From: Streptosporangium sp. NBC_01755 | GTDB lineage: Bacteria > Actinomycetota > Actinomycetes > Streptosporangiales > Streptosporangiaceae | Direction: 5' to 3' | DNA: 64,000 nucleotides | Assembly (NCBI RefSeq): GCF_035917995.1 | Contig: NZ_CP109131.1 | Span: 3,844,001-3,908,000, forward strand | In this document: one piece after another, positions 43,945 through 51,879 of the stretch | Layout: every line of letters begins with the position of its first letter | Position numbering within the stretch: position 1 is the stretch's first letter | The notes under the pieces: generated by a model | Databases searched by the model: none | Seen by the model: the letters and a program-made list of their open reading frames with translations, nothing else | What the model was told of the DNA's origin: nothing | Position numbers and translations under genes: made by a program

Positions 43945-44210
43945 GCAGCGTGGCTGAGTGGTGCGTCGAGGTCAAGGACATCGTCATCCTCTCCTCACGC
44001 CAGGGCTCCGACTGGTGGCTTGCTTACCGGCACCGGTACGAGCCCATCGGCCGCATCGTCCACATCCCCGGCACAGCCGCCCCGCAGGGCGACCACTGCC
44101 GGGTGCTGTGCGACGACCGCGAGCACGCCGAATGGCTCGCCGCCCACATGGTCGAGCACGGCGGAGTCCCGCGCACTGCGGTCAAGGCGCGCCCCACCCC
44201 CACCCCCTGA
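43941..44210 (+). CDS. Hypothetical phage protein, 89 residues
   Basis: Mixed fold (WCVEVKDIVILSSRQGSDWWLAYRHRYEPIGRIVHIPG), with CRVLCDDREHAEWLAAHMVEHG at the C-terminus. GTG start overlaps upstream stop. No family recognised. Confidence 0.55.
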   Translation: MSSVAEWCVEVKDIVILSSRQGSDWWLAYRHRYEPIGRIVHIPGTAAPQGDHCRVLCDDREHAEWLAAHMVEHGGVPRTAVKARPTPTP

Positions 44211-44233
44211 ACCCCCTGAAAGGACCAACCCCC

Positions 44234-44545
44234 ATGTCTGAGTCCGGTGTTGAGCGGGAACCGCTCCACATCACCATCCCGCCCGGCGCCGTCGAGGTCA
44301 CTAAGTGGCTGGTGTCGGCGTATTGCGTTCCGCTCGCCCTGAGAGACACCCGCAGGGAGGCGCGTGAACTCGTCGAGACCGCAGAGTACGGCGAGTACGA
44401 CGGCGACGTTGAGTTCGCCTGGCAGCCGCAGGACATCACTGTCGACGACAGCCCGGAAGAGCTGTACGCCGTCGAGGACGGCGTCGAGATGACCACCGAG
44501 TACACGATCGCCCCCATCACCATCCACGTCGGCGGGGGTGCCTGA
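44234..44545 (+). CDS. Hypothetical phage protein, 103 residues
   Basis: Acidic protein with VTKWLVSAYCVPLALRDTRREARELVETAEYGEYDGDVEF. ATG at 44234 after GAAAGGA. No motif recognised. Confidence 0.58.
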   Translation: MSESGVEREPLHITIPPGAVEVTKWLVSAYCVPLALRDTRREARELVETAEYGEYDGDVEFAWQPQDITVDDSPEELYAVEDGVEMTTEYTIAPITIHVGGGA

Positions 44546-44709
44546 TGGCTCGCGTCGTAGCTCTGATCTTCGCCACCCTCGCCGTTCTCGGCGTCGCCTG
44601 GTTCCTCTACCAGGACAGTCACACGGCAGGCGTGTGGGCTCTGGTCATCGGCGTCCTGCTGTTCGTCTGCCCGCTCCTGTACTCGATCGCGGACGGCGGC
44701 GAGTCGTGA
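44545..44709 (+). CDS. Small membrane protein, 54 residues
   Basis: Two predicted transmembrane helices (VVALIFATLAVLGVAWFLY and GVWALVIGVLLFVCPLLY). TGATG overlap with the upstream gene. Short, so a structural or exclusion role is only a guess. Confidence 0.58.
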   Translation: MARVVALIFATLAVLGVAWFLYQDSHTAGVWALVIGVLLFVCPLLYSIADGGES

Positions 44710-45134
44710 GCCCGGTCTACTTTCACGGCGGAGTCCCTGGCTTGCACCGGGGAGACCTGGTCGTGCCCGGACGCCCGCATTTCGTGGACGGATGCGACGT
44801 CTGCGACGCCCACAAGGCAGGGCAGTCCCACGAGGTTGACCCGCTGACTGTCCACCAGGACCGCATCTACATCACCACCGACCGCGAGTACGCCCGGTTC
44901 TACGCGTCGAAGTACCCGCGCGGCGACCTGTACACCGTGGATCCGGTTGGGGAGTTGGTGCCCTCGCAGGAGGACCACTTCCCCACCTGGCACGTCGCTG
45001 AGGCCCGCGTGCACGGCGTCTACGACCGGTACGTGCAGCTGACCTGGAAGCAACGGCGCACCCTGATGCGCCGCTGGGAGCGAGCCGACCGTGAGGTGTG
45101 GTTCGCCCGGCTGGCCAGCACTTCCCCCGCCTGA
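44706..45134 (+). CDS. Arr-like/ADP-ribosyltransferase-fold protein
   Basis: 142 residues. YFHGGVPGLHRGDLVVPG near the N-terminus resembles the HGT-x-L-x-x-G-D-x-x-x-PG start of rifampin ADP-ribosyltransferases (Arr), and IYITTDREYARFYASKYPRGDLYTVDPVGEL matches the middle strand-helix-strand of that fold; the end continues TWHVAEARVHGVYDRYVQLTW. The catalytic pattern of Arr (H-Y-[DE]) is only partly evident. A CDVCDAH cluster is inserted. Could modify host or phage macromolecules. GTG at 44706 overlaps upstream stop. Confidence 0.5.
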   Translation: MSPVYFHGGVPGLHRGDLVVPGRPHFVDGCDVCDAHKAGQSHEVDPLTVHQDRIYITTDREYARFYASKYPRGDLYTVDPVGELVPSQEDHFPTWHVAEARVHGVYDRYVQLTWKQRRTLMRRWERADREVWFARLASTSPA

Positions 45135-45225
45135 ACTTCACACGGTCCCGGATCTCCCCGATTGAGGCGAGGAGATCCGGGACCGCCCCCCAATCCAACC
45201 AGACCCCCGAACCACGGAGATCCGC

Positions 45226-45918
45226 ATGAAACCCCGCGACGGCGACCCCAAGCAGCAGACCCCGCCCGCGCCGCCTGTGGTGTGGCCGAACGACGAAGGC
45301 CGAAGCACCGTCGTGCAGGCCAACCAGGGCGCATGGCAGCGCCACACCAAGGCCGCCCGCCAGCACCGCGAGTCCGCTGAACACCTCGGCGCCGAGATCT
45401 ACGCCAAAGGCCAGGACCTGGAGAAGCTCCGCCAGGAGCAGGAGACCCTGCGCCAGGGCATCGACATGCTGATCCAGGAGCAGCGTCAGCAGGACCACTA
45501 CGCCGGGCAGGAGCAGGGAGCCGCAGACGCGTACGCCGTTGCTCTGGCCGCGTTGGGGGAGCAGCTCCCTCCTCCCCAAGACCGCCTCGTGGCGGGGACG
45601 CCGGGCATGTCGCCGTTGGAGGCTGCGGCGCACGCGGCGGCGTGGAAGGACATGGCGCCGACCGGATTCCACCAGACGCTGTCGGCTTCCCCGCAGGGCG
45701 ATCCTCAGGAGCACGCGGCGGCGTTCGGCGGCGCCTTTTCGCCGCACGCCGAGCGGCCAGCCGATGGCTACTGCATCAACTGCGGAGAGCCCGTCTGGCG
45801 CGAACCTGTGCACCCGGAGAACGCGCCGAAGGGCGCCAAGCACGGCTTCGGCGCGTCCTGCACGAACGACCCCAACCAGGTGGCCGACCTCGGCGACACC
45901 CCCGGACCTCTTCGGTGA
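45226..45918 (+). CDS. Phage coiled-coil protein with C-terminal zinc-ribbon-like region, 230 residues
   Basis: Central coiled coil (AEIYAKGQDLEKLRQEQETLRQGIDMLIQEQRQQ). C-terminal YCINCGEPVWREPVHPENAPKGAKHGFGASC carries Cys/His spaced as a zinc ribbon. ATG at 45226 after CACGGAGA. No family recognised. Confidence 0.6.
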   Translation: MKPRDGDPKQQTPPAPPVVWPNDEGRSTVVQANQGAWQRHTKAARQHRESAEHLGAEIYAKGQDLEKLRQEQETLRQGIDMLIQEQRQQDHYAGQEQGAADAYAVALAALGEQLPPPQDRLVAGTPGMSPLEAAAHAAAWKDMAPTGFHQTLSASPQGDPQEHAAAFGGAFSPHAERPADGYCINCGEPVWREPVHPENAPKGAKHGFGASCTNDPNQVADLGDTPGPLR

Positions 45919-46076
45919 CCCGCTTGGAGGCGTTCCTCGCCGCTCTCGCCTCGGTGGTCTTGCCCCGCCCCAAAGGACGCCACCACCCCGCCCGGGTGAC
46001 CGCGCCGGCGGCTGTGTCGGACGACACCGCCCCCATCCCCGCCCTTCGTAACCCGTACCCGCAGGAGCAGAAGTGA
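45915..46076 (+). CDS. Hypothetical phage protein, 53 residues
   Basis: GTG start overlapping the upstream stop. Short hydrophobic N-terminus (LEAFLAALASVVLP) followed by a Pro/Arg/His-rich tail. Overlap on both sides supports it. Confidence 0.5.
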   Translation: MTRLEAFLAALASVVLPRPKGRHHPARVTAPAAVSDDTAPIPALRNPYPQEQK

Positions 46077-46501
46077 GCATCGAAACCAGTCCCGAGCAGG
46101 GCGTGAACTACCACACGGCGAAGCTGGAGAAGATCGTCGCAGCGCTCCGCGTCTGGCAGGAAGAGCCTGACGACGCCGAGAACGCCCACACCGCGCCCGC
46201 CGATCCGTACGCCGACGCCGACGCGTTGGAGGACATCCTCCGCGAGCACGGCCTGCAGATCCTGCCGACCGTCTCCGGAGACGCCCTCTACCGGGTGCTG
46301 GTCGACGGTCATCCCGCGCCGTACGTCGGACAGGCCCGTCCCGCTGGGCCGGTGGATGCCAACGATGCCGCTGAGATGTTCCTCGCCGAGGCATCCAAGG
46401 CCGAGTCGGTGGACCGGACCCGGGCGATCACGGTCCATCCGGCGACGGACAACGAGCTGACCAGCTCGTTGTGGAACGACATCACCGGTGGTGCCGCATG
46501 A
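46073..46501 (+). CDS. Hypothetical phage protein, 142 residues
   Basis: Helical start (NYHTAKLEKIVAALRVWQEEPDDAE) and acidic throughout; EDILREHGLQILPTVSGDALYRVLVDGH. No motif. Overlaps both neighbours. Confidence 0.6.
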   Translation: MSIETSPEQGVNYHTAKLEKIVAALRVWQEEPDDAENAHTAPADPYADADALEDILREHGLQILPTVSGDALYRVLVDGHPAPYVGQARPAGPVDANDAAEMFLAEASKAESVDRTRAITVHPATDNELTSSLWNDITGGAA

Positions 46502-46869
46502 GCGACATCACCCCCGAGAAGCTCGCCGACGTCATCTGCATGGGCATGGACACCGGGTGGCGGTACGACCTGCAAGCCGCTCTGTCCCTGACCGCACAGG
46601 GCGACGTCCTGAGCCTGCGGGTTACCAGGTGGGACGGGCCGGATGACGCCGAGACGGTCCGCCACTTCCGGGCGGTCGTCGTCGAGGGCGACGAGACGCC
46701 GATCGTCCTGGAGCGCGCCGCGCTGGCGCAGATCCGCGCGTCCCTGGTCGCTTTGGTCCGCCACATCGACACCGCGCTCTACCGCTCTTACTACGAGCGC
46801 CTTGTGCCCGCTGACGTCCTCGCTGAGGCACTCGACACCCCCGCCACGACGGAGACGACCGATGTCTGA
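46498..46869 (+). CDS. Hypothetical phage protein, 123 residues
   Basis: Acidic, mixed fold; TPEKLADVICMGMDTGWRYDLQAALSLTAQGDVLSL. Overlaps both neighbours. No function assigned. Confidence 0.58.
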   Translation: MSDITPEKLADVICMGMDTGWRYDLQAALSLTAQGDVLSLRVTRWDGPDDAETVRHFRAVVVEGDETPIVLERAALAQIRASLVALVRHIDTALYRSYYERLVPADVLAEALDTPATTETTDV

Positions 46870-47419
46870 GCCCCTGCCCGCGTCCGAACTGGACGCCATC
46901 CGCCCGCTGATCCTGATCGACGTGGATGGAGTTTTGAACCCGTTCCGCAAGCCCGGACCCGAGTGGATCCGCACGAAGTGCTCGGCCGGCGGACGCTCCT
47001 ACAACATGATCCTCAACCCCGAGCACGGGCCGAAACTCCTCGCGGTGGCCGCTGAGACCGGCGCGGAACTCGTATGGGCGACCACGTGGGAACACGACGC
47101 CAACCGGGAGATCAGCCCGAAGATCGGCCTGCCCGGGCTGCCGGTCATCGAGGTGGAGCGCGACAACCAGCACCTCCACCTGCACGACCCGGTCCGCCAC
47201 AAAACACCGCACGTCGCCGCCTGGGTGAAGGGGCGCCCGTTCGTCTGGTTGGACGACTACCTCACCGACCGCGACGAGGCATACCTGCGTGACCACGAAG
47301 GCGTCGGCGACTTCTTGATCATCCACGTGGATGACGGGCTCGGCATCACTGACGACGACCTCGCCGAAGCCGCCGCATGGCTGACCGAGCACGCAGCCGC
47401 AGGGGAGGGGGAGAGGTGA
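46862..47419 (+). CDS. HAD-like hydrolase
   Basis: 185 residues. Motif I LILIDVDGVLNPF (DxDG), motif II WATTWEHDANREISP, and the acidic motif IV FVWLDDYLTDRDEAY. This is the HAD_2/Aquarius-like phage hydrolase pattern found in many actinophages. Phosphatase or nucleotidase activity is likely but the substrate is unknown. ATG overlaps the upstream stop. Confidence 0.82.
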   Translation: MSEPLPASELDAIRPLILIDVDGVLNPFRKPGPEWIRTKCSAGGRSYNMILNPEHGPKLLAVAAETGAELVWATTWEHDANREISPKIGLPGLPVIEVERDNQHLHLHDPVRHKTPHVAAWVKGRPFVWLDDYLTDRDEAYLRDHEGVGDFLIIHVDDGLGITDDDLAEAAAWLTEHAAAGEGER

Positions 47420-47607
47420 GGCTCCGTCCCTTCGTGGTCGGTTTGGCTGGCGGGATCACCGCGGGCCTCGGTGTGCTGGTGCTGCGCCTGATGCAGCCCG
47501 CCAGCCTGGACTTCTCACCGTTCGTCTACGTCGCCGTCGCGAGCCTCGTGCTCGCGGCTGCGGCCGGCGTGTGGCATCTCATCCTGGCCCGCTGGGGGCG
47601 TCGATGA
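47416..47607 (+). CDS. Small membrane protein, 63 residues
   Basis: Two hydrophobic segments (VVGLAGGITAGLGVLVLRLM; PFVYVAVASLVLAAAAGVWHLIL). GTG overlaps upstream stop, stop overlaps next start. Function unknown. Confidence 0.58.
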   Translation: MRLRPFVVGLAGGITAGLGVLVLRLMQPASLDFSPFVYVAVASLVLAAAAGVWHLILARWGRR

Positions 47608-47852
47608 ACGTCCCCTTGTGGCTCCTCATCCCCGGCATCCCCTTGGCGCTCATCGGCGCCGTCGTCGTCGCCTTCGCCGGAGCGATGCTGGCCGACGAGA
47701 TCCGCCTCGCCCGCCGCCGACGAGACCGCCTGGTCCCGGCTCGGCCGACGCTGGAACTCCTCACAGACCCCGACTACAACCCCGACCTCGACGACGAGTC
47801 GGTGGGCGGGCTGGTCGTCGACCACCGACTCAACGGGTGGAGACCTCGTTGA
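47604..47852 (+). CDS. Small membrane protein, 82 residues
   Basis: One membrane segment (VPLWLLIPGIPLALIGAVVVAFAGAML), then a basic ARRRRDRLVP stretch and an acidic tail. One of three small membrane genes in a row. Confidence 0.58.
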   Translation: MNVPLWLLIPGIPLALIGAVVVAFAGAMLADEIRLARRRRDRLVPARPTLELLTDPDYNPDLDDESVGGLVVDHRLNGWRPR

Positions 47853-48016
47853 GCGCCTGGACCTTCGGCGCCCTGGTGCTGGCGGGCGGCTTCCTGGCTG
47901 CCCGCCTCTCCCCGGACGACCCGCTCGCCGAGGTACTCGCCGCCGTGCTCCACGCAGAGGTCGACGACGTGGAGCCCACCATCACCTGCACACCCGCTGA
48001 GAAGGAGACGACGTGA
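47849..48016 (+). CDS. Hypothetical phage protein, 55 residues
   Basis: TTG start in a TTGA overlap. Hydrophobic segment FGALVLAGGFLAARL then acidic tail. Low independent support. Confidence 0.45.
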   Translation: MSAWTFGALVLAGGFLAARLSPDDPLAEVLAAVLHAEVDDVEPTITCTPAEKETT

Positions 48017-48441
48017 TCATCCCTATCCCTGAGCGCCTCGCCCAGCTTCGCGTCGCCCGCGGCATCCCGCAGCGCCGCGTCGCCGAGGCCGCCGGCGTCG
48101 CCCTGGGCTCGATTACCCGTTGGGACACCGGCCGCGGAGGGCCAACGGTCGGCAACGCCGCCACCTACGCCGCCCTGGTCGAGCGTCGCCTCGTCGTCAC
48201 CCGAGACGGCCACCTCGTCGGAGACCTGCTCGACACGCTGCCCGACCTACAGGGGATGCGCCAGGCTGCCCGCCTGTCTCAGGCAGCTTTGGCTGACCGC
48301 ATGGAGATATCAGCGACCTCTGTCGGGGCGTTGGAGCGCCACGCCGGGCCGACCAGCCACCTGGGGTCCGTGCAGCGCTATTTGGAGGCGCTGCGCTACG
48401 AGGTCGTGCTGGAGCCTGTGGAGCTGGCGGTGGCCGGATGA
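48013..48441 (+). CDS. Double-HTH phage regulator
   Basis: 142 residues with two XRE-type HTH units: LRVARGIPQRRVAEAAGVALGSITRWDTGRG and MRQAARLSQAALADRMEISATSVGALERHAG. Tandem HTH in one chain is uncommon and suggests binding of a two-part operator. GTG start overlaps upstream stop. Located before the cytosine methyltransferase. Confidence 0.75.
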   Translation: MIIPIPERLAQLRVARGIPQRRVAEAAGVALGSITRWDTGRGGPTVGNAATYAALVERRLVVTRDGHLVGDLLDTLPDLQGMRQAARLSQAALADRMEISATSVGALERHAGPTSHLGSVQRYLEALRYEVVLEPVELAVAG

Positions 48442-48773
48442 TGCCCGAGCAGGCCGTTCTGGACGCCACTGACAACTTCGTCCCCGCCAAGCTGCCGCGT
48501 GCCGTCCCTGATGTCCACCGCGACCGTGAGGCTGCGAAGCACTTCGCGGCGATGGTCGAGCACCTTGGTCGCGCCTTCGCCGCACTGGAGGCCGGGCGGT
48601 GGGACTCCGCCCGTGACCACCTCTTCCTGGTGAGGGAGTCGTCGGCGATCTGTGACGCCTCCCTCAACTCCGGCCAGCCCGACCCGAAGGACTTCCTGGC
48701 CCAGGTGCGCGCCCAGGTGCCGCAGGAGTGGGCGGAAGCCATCCAAGCGGCGCTGGAGAAGGAGGGGAAGTGA
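48438..48773 (+). CDS. Hypothetical phage protein, 111 residues
   Basis: Helical (KHFAAMVEHLGRAFAALEAGRWDSARDHLFLVRESSAI). Overlaps both neighbours. No family recognised. Confidence 0.58.
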   Translation: MMPEQAVLDATDNFVPAKLPRAVPDVHRDREAAKHFAAMVEHLGRAFAALEAGRWDSARDHLFLVRESSAICDASLNSGQPDPKDFLAQVRAQVPQEWAEAIQAALEKEGK

Positions 48774-49885
48774 TCCTCGATCTGTTCGCGGGCCCTGGCG
48801 GTTGGGATATGGGTGCCCGCATCCTCGGACTCGCCGAGCCGATCCACGGCGTTGACATCGACGTCGACGCCTGCGACACCGCCCGCACCGCAGGGTTCCA
48901 CCGCACCCAAGGCAACGTGACCGACCTCGAACCTGACAGCCTCCGCGGCGCGACCGACGCCATCATCAGCCCGCCCTGCCCCACCTTTAGCGCCTCCGGC
49001 AAGCGCACCGGCCTGAACGACCTCCAGCACATCCTGGAAGCCATCGGGCAACTCGGCGACAGCCAGGCCGGACTAGGCCCTGACGACGCTTGGGCCGACG
49101 TGTACGTCAGGGTGCAGGACGTCCGCTCCGCCCTGGTGGTGGAGGCCGTCCGGTTCGCGCTCCGACTCCCACACCTTCAGCGGCTGGTCTGCGAGCAGGT
49201 TCCCGGTGTCACCCCCATCTGGCAGGAAATGTGTGCGGAACTGGCCACCGCACATGACTTCACAGCGTGCAACGTCCTGACACTGCACGGTGAGGACTTC
49301 GGCCTGCCCTCCCGCCGGACCCGAACCTTCGTCATCGCCACCCGCAACCAGACCCCAGACCTGGACGGGCTCCCGTTCCGGGAAGGGTGGACATGCGGCA
49401 GGTACGCCGCGCCGGCGAACCTGACCCCGGGAACGCGAGCACGCTTCCCCCAGACCACGATGGCGTCGGCACTGGGCTATCCAGCAGGGGAACGGATCAA
49501 CACCCGAGGGAACCGGCGCACATCCGGCGGCAACGAGTTCAGCGCCGACGGCCTGTCCTGGTGCCTCACCGAGAAGGCCCGAAGCTGGAAGCGCGTCTCA
49601 AACGGCGCCCCACTGACCGCATCCCAAGCGGGACTACTGACCGGCTTCCCCGCGGACTACCCGTGGCAAGGCAGCCGCTCGAAGCAGTTCCTCCAGGCCG
49701 CTGACGTCGTCTCTCCCCCCGTCGCCGCCGCCGTCCTAGGAACGGCCCTCGGGATCGACTGGGAGACGCCGGTCCGTGACTATCTGGCGGCGATCTACGG
49801 CGGCGACTACAGCCGCGAAGAGATCCTCCTCGCGGCTTCTGCCTGCACATCCACGCAGCTCGACCTGTTCGCGGAGGTGGCGTGA
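48770..49885 (+). CDS. DNA (cytosine-5)-methyltransferase
   Basis: 371 residues. Motif I LDLFAGPGGWDMGARILGL at the extreme N-terminus, motif IV SPPCPTFSASGKRTGLND with the catalytic Cys, motif VI-like ALVVEAVRFALRLPHLQRLVCEQVPG, motif VIII PSRRTRTFVIATRN, and C-terminal motif X GFPADYPWQGSRSKQFLQAADVVSPPVA. Full-length Dcm-type. No nearby restriction enzyme, so protection of phage DNA against host restriction is likely. GTG start overlaps the upstream stop. Confidence 0.9.
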   Translation: MILDLFAGPGGWDMGARILGLAEPIHGVDIDVDACDTARTAGFHRTQGNVTDLEPDSLRGATDAIISPPCPTFSASGKRTGLNDLQHILEAIGQLGDSQAGLGPDDAWADVYVRVQDVRSALVVEAVRFALRLPHLQRLVCEQVPGVTPIWQEMCAELATAHDFTACNVLTLHGEDFGLPSRRTRTFVIATRNQTPDLDGLPFREGWTCGRYAAPANLTPGTRARFPQTTMASALGYPAGERINTRGNRRTSGGNEFSADGLSWCLTEKARSWKRVSNGAPLTASQAGLLTGFPADYPWQGSRSKQFLQAADVVSPPVAAAVLGTALGIDWETPVRDYLAAIYGGDYSREEILLAASACTSTQLDLFAEVA

Positions 49886-49989
49886 TGGATCGCCCGTACT
49901 GCTGCTCTCTCGCTGAGTGGGAGGGCAACGCCGCCGAGCACTCCCGCACATGCCCTGAGAGACCAGTTGAGGAGGCTACGGATGCCTGA
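49885..49989 (+). CDS. Phage microprotein with CC..H..C, 34 residues
   Basis: MDRPYCCSLAEWEGNAAEHS then RTCPERPVEEATDA; two Cys, His and Cys could coordinate zinc. GTG at 49882 is an alternative start overlapping the methyltransferase stop. Confidence 0.45.
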   Translation: MDRPYCCSLAEWEGNAAEHSRTCPERPVEEATDA

Positions 49990-50317
49990 GGTCCGCCACC
50001 CTCTCGCGGGGATGCTCGCGGTCGTCGTCCCACTGGAGATCGACCGGATGCGGGCCATGAACGACGAGCAGCGCACCCAGCAGATCGCCGAGCACGCCAG
50101 CCGCACCGTAGCGCAGCTACTCGGGGAGCAGGGCGACGTGCTCCTATACGGAGGCCGTGGCTGCGCTGAGACTTTCGCCGTCTTGGCCCGCGGCTTGGTG
50201 TGCCTGGCGTGGGCGCCCGGCGGCGTCACCGCGTTCGGCATGCACTTCTGCGCCCGCCACGAGGAGTGCGAGAAGGCGGACGCTGAACTCGCCGCCCGGG
50301 AGGCCAGCTGTGTCTGA
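49982..50317 (+). CDS. Hypothetical phage protein, 111 residues
   Basis: Mixed alpha/beta; VTAFGMHFCARHEECEKADAELAAREASC has Cys/His that could bind metal. ATG overlaps upstream gene; next gene overlaps by 8 bp. Confidence 0.58.
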   Translation: MPEVRHPLAGMLAVVVPLEIDRMRAMNDEQRTQQIAEHASRTVAQLLGEQGDVLLYGGRGCAETFAVLARGLVCLAWAPGGVTAFGMHFCARHEECEKADAELAAREASCV

Positions 50318-50984
50318 TCACCTCCGCCACGGCTACACGTGGGACGACGTCGACCAGTGCACCCGCATAGCCCTGTCCTGGCATATGGTCGGCGCCGGGT
50401 TCGTGCAGATGGCCGACCGCTACCACCTCGCATGGTCCGGCATCGTCGCCGCCCTGTACGAGGCCGCGGAGCAGCCGGAACGCGCCGACCTCATCCATGC
50501 CGGATGGCGGGCTCTTACTGACGCCCGGGACCAGGAGCTTCGCGCGCACGGGTGGGCCATCGACACCGGCGAGCTTCGAATCCGTCCCCGGTTCGCCGCC
50601 TACTGGGATCCGCCGCCCGGCGGCGGCTTCGAAGAGGCGATCGTGGAGCGCCTTGGCCTGTACCAGGCGTTCCACACGCTCACCCCCGGTATGCGCGACG
50701 CGGTCCTCGCGGTTGCCGCCACCGGCTCCTACGCCGCCGCAGAGCAGTATCTCGGCATCACCCGGGCAGCTCTCACCGTACGTCTGTCCGCTGCTCGCAT
50801 GGCCATCCTGCGGGCGTGGATGGAAGGCGAAACGCCCGCCCGGCCCCGCCTGGTGCGCGACCGGAAGCCGATCCGTTGCGGCACTCCGCACGGGTACCGG
50901 GCTCATAGCAAACGCCGCGAGAAGGCGTGTGAAGCCTGCCGGGCCGCCCGCTACGACAAGCAGAGAGAAACCGCCCATGCCTGA
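50310..50984 (+). CDS. Sigma-70 region-4-like HTH protein
   Basis: 224 residues. The second half has LTPGMRDAVLAVAATGSYAAAEQYLGITRAALTVRLSAARMAILRAW, the pattern of sigma region 4 or LuxR-type HTH; a C-terminal CGTPHGYRAHSKRREKACEACRAARYDKQ looks like a zinc-binding tail. No region 2, so it is not a full sigma factor. Likely a phage regulator. GTG at 50310 overlaps upstream stop. Confidence 0.65.
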   Translation: MSDHLRHGYTWDDVDQCTRIALSWHMVGAGFVQMADRYHLAWSGIVAALYEAAEQPERADLIHAGWRALTDARDQELRAHGWAIDTGELRIRPRFAAYWDPPPGGGFEEAIVERLGLYQAFHTLTPGMRDAVLAVAATGSYAAAEQYLGITRAALTVRLSAARMAILRAWMEGETPARPRLVRDRKPIRCGTPHGYRAHSKRREKACEACRAARYDKQRETAHA

Positions 50985-51195
50985 CGCCGCCCTTGCTCGT
51001 CTCGCTGCGCACCTGCCGTGCCTGGAAGCCGCCGCAGCTGACGAGTCCGCCCCCTCGGCAGCCCGCTCCCGGGTCGCCGCGGTCGCTGCTTTGACTCGGA
51101 CAGCGTTGGAGGCCGCCGGCCACCGGATGGCTCAGGATGCTGCCGGACAGCCCCGGATGGTGCCGGATGCCCTCACGGAGGTGCTCGGTGACTAG
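50977..51195 (+). CDS. Hypothetical phage protein, 72 residues
   Basis: Helical Ala-rich protein (LARLAAHLPCLEAAAADESAPSAARSRVAAVAALTRTALEAAG). Overlaps both neighbours. Confidence 0.52.
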   Translation: MPDAALARLAAHLPCLEAAAADESAPSAARSRVAAVAALTRTALEAAGHRMAQDAAGQPRMVPDALTEVLGD

Positions 51196-51388
51196 CTGGA
51201 ACATCTCCTCTCTCAGCCTGCAGATCGGCACCTGCACCACGTGCGGCAAGAAGTCCTACGAGACCCGCAGCGCCGCGAAACGAGCTGGCCGTGCCCTGCA
51301 CCCGGATGCGTGCATGCGCGCCTACCAGTGCGGCATCTTCTGGCATCTGACGAGCTCTCCCCGCAAGCAGCAGGGAGGCAGCTGGTGA
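51188..51388 (+). CDS. Small zinc-finger-like phage protein, 66 residues
   Basis: Cys pairs CTTCGKKSYETRSAAKRAGRALHPDACMRAYQC; resembles zinc-ribbon DNA-binding modules. GTG start overlaps the upstream TAG. Just before the phage whiB gene. Confidence 0.58.
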   Translation: MTSWNISSLSLQIGTCTTCGKKSYETRSAAKRAGRALHPDACMRAYQCGIFWHLTSSPRKQQGGSW

Positions 51389-51879
51389 GCGCGAAAGCAG
51401 GAGTGCACCGCGGCGCCCGCGCGAGTCGTCGGCTGACGTGGTCTTGGCACGATGACGCGCAGTGCTGGGGCGAGGACCTCGCGCTGTTCTTCGGCCCTGA
51501 CGGTGAGCGTCAGCCCGAGCGTGACGTCCGCGAGCGTAAGGCCAAGGCGATCTGCGCCCAGTGCCCTGTTCGGGCCGAGTGCCTGGACTACGCGCTGTCC
51601 CGTCCGGAGAAGTACGGCCTCTACGGCGGCATGAGCGAGGAAGAGCGCGCCAATGCTCGTCGCCGAGAGGCCCGCCGAACCGCGCCTCCCACGCCCGCTC
51701 CGTGCAAGCTCAGCAAACGCGACGCCGGCCTGTACGAGGCGAGCATCCTCCTCATGGACCGCCGCAAGCTGCCCATGGCCGTGGCTGCCGAGCGCCTCAG
51801 GGTGAGCGATCGCGAACTGCGGTCCATTCGCCGGCGAGGCCGTCAGGCGATCCGGGCCGCGGAGGTGACCTCGTCTTGA
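51385..51879 (+). CDS. Phage WhiB-family transcription factor with C-terminal HTH extension
   Basis: 164 residues. Cluster cysteines: DDAQCWGED, then AICAQCPVRAECLDYAL (CxxC-x5-C) and the turn YGLYGGMSEEERANARRREA. This is a complete WhiB core of about 100 residues. An extra 60-residue tail has SILLMDRRKLPMAVAAERLRVSDRELRSIRRRGRQ, which resembles a HTH. Phage WhiB proteins (for example mycobacteriophage TM4 WhiBTM4) repress host whiB and block septation. GTG overlaps upstream stop. Confidence 0.9.
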   Translation: MSAKAGVHRGARASRRLTWSWHDDAQCWGEDLALFFGPDGERQPERDVRERKAKAICAQCPVRAECLDYALSRPEKYGLYGGMSEEERANARRREARRTAPPTPAPCKLSKRDAGLYEASILLMDRRKLPMAVAAERLRVSDRELRSIRRRGRQAIRAAEVTSS

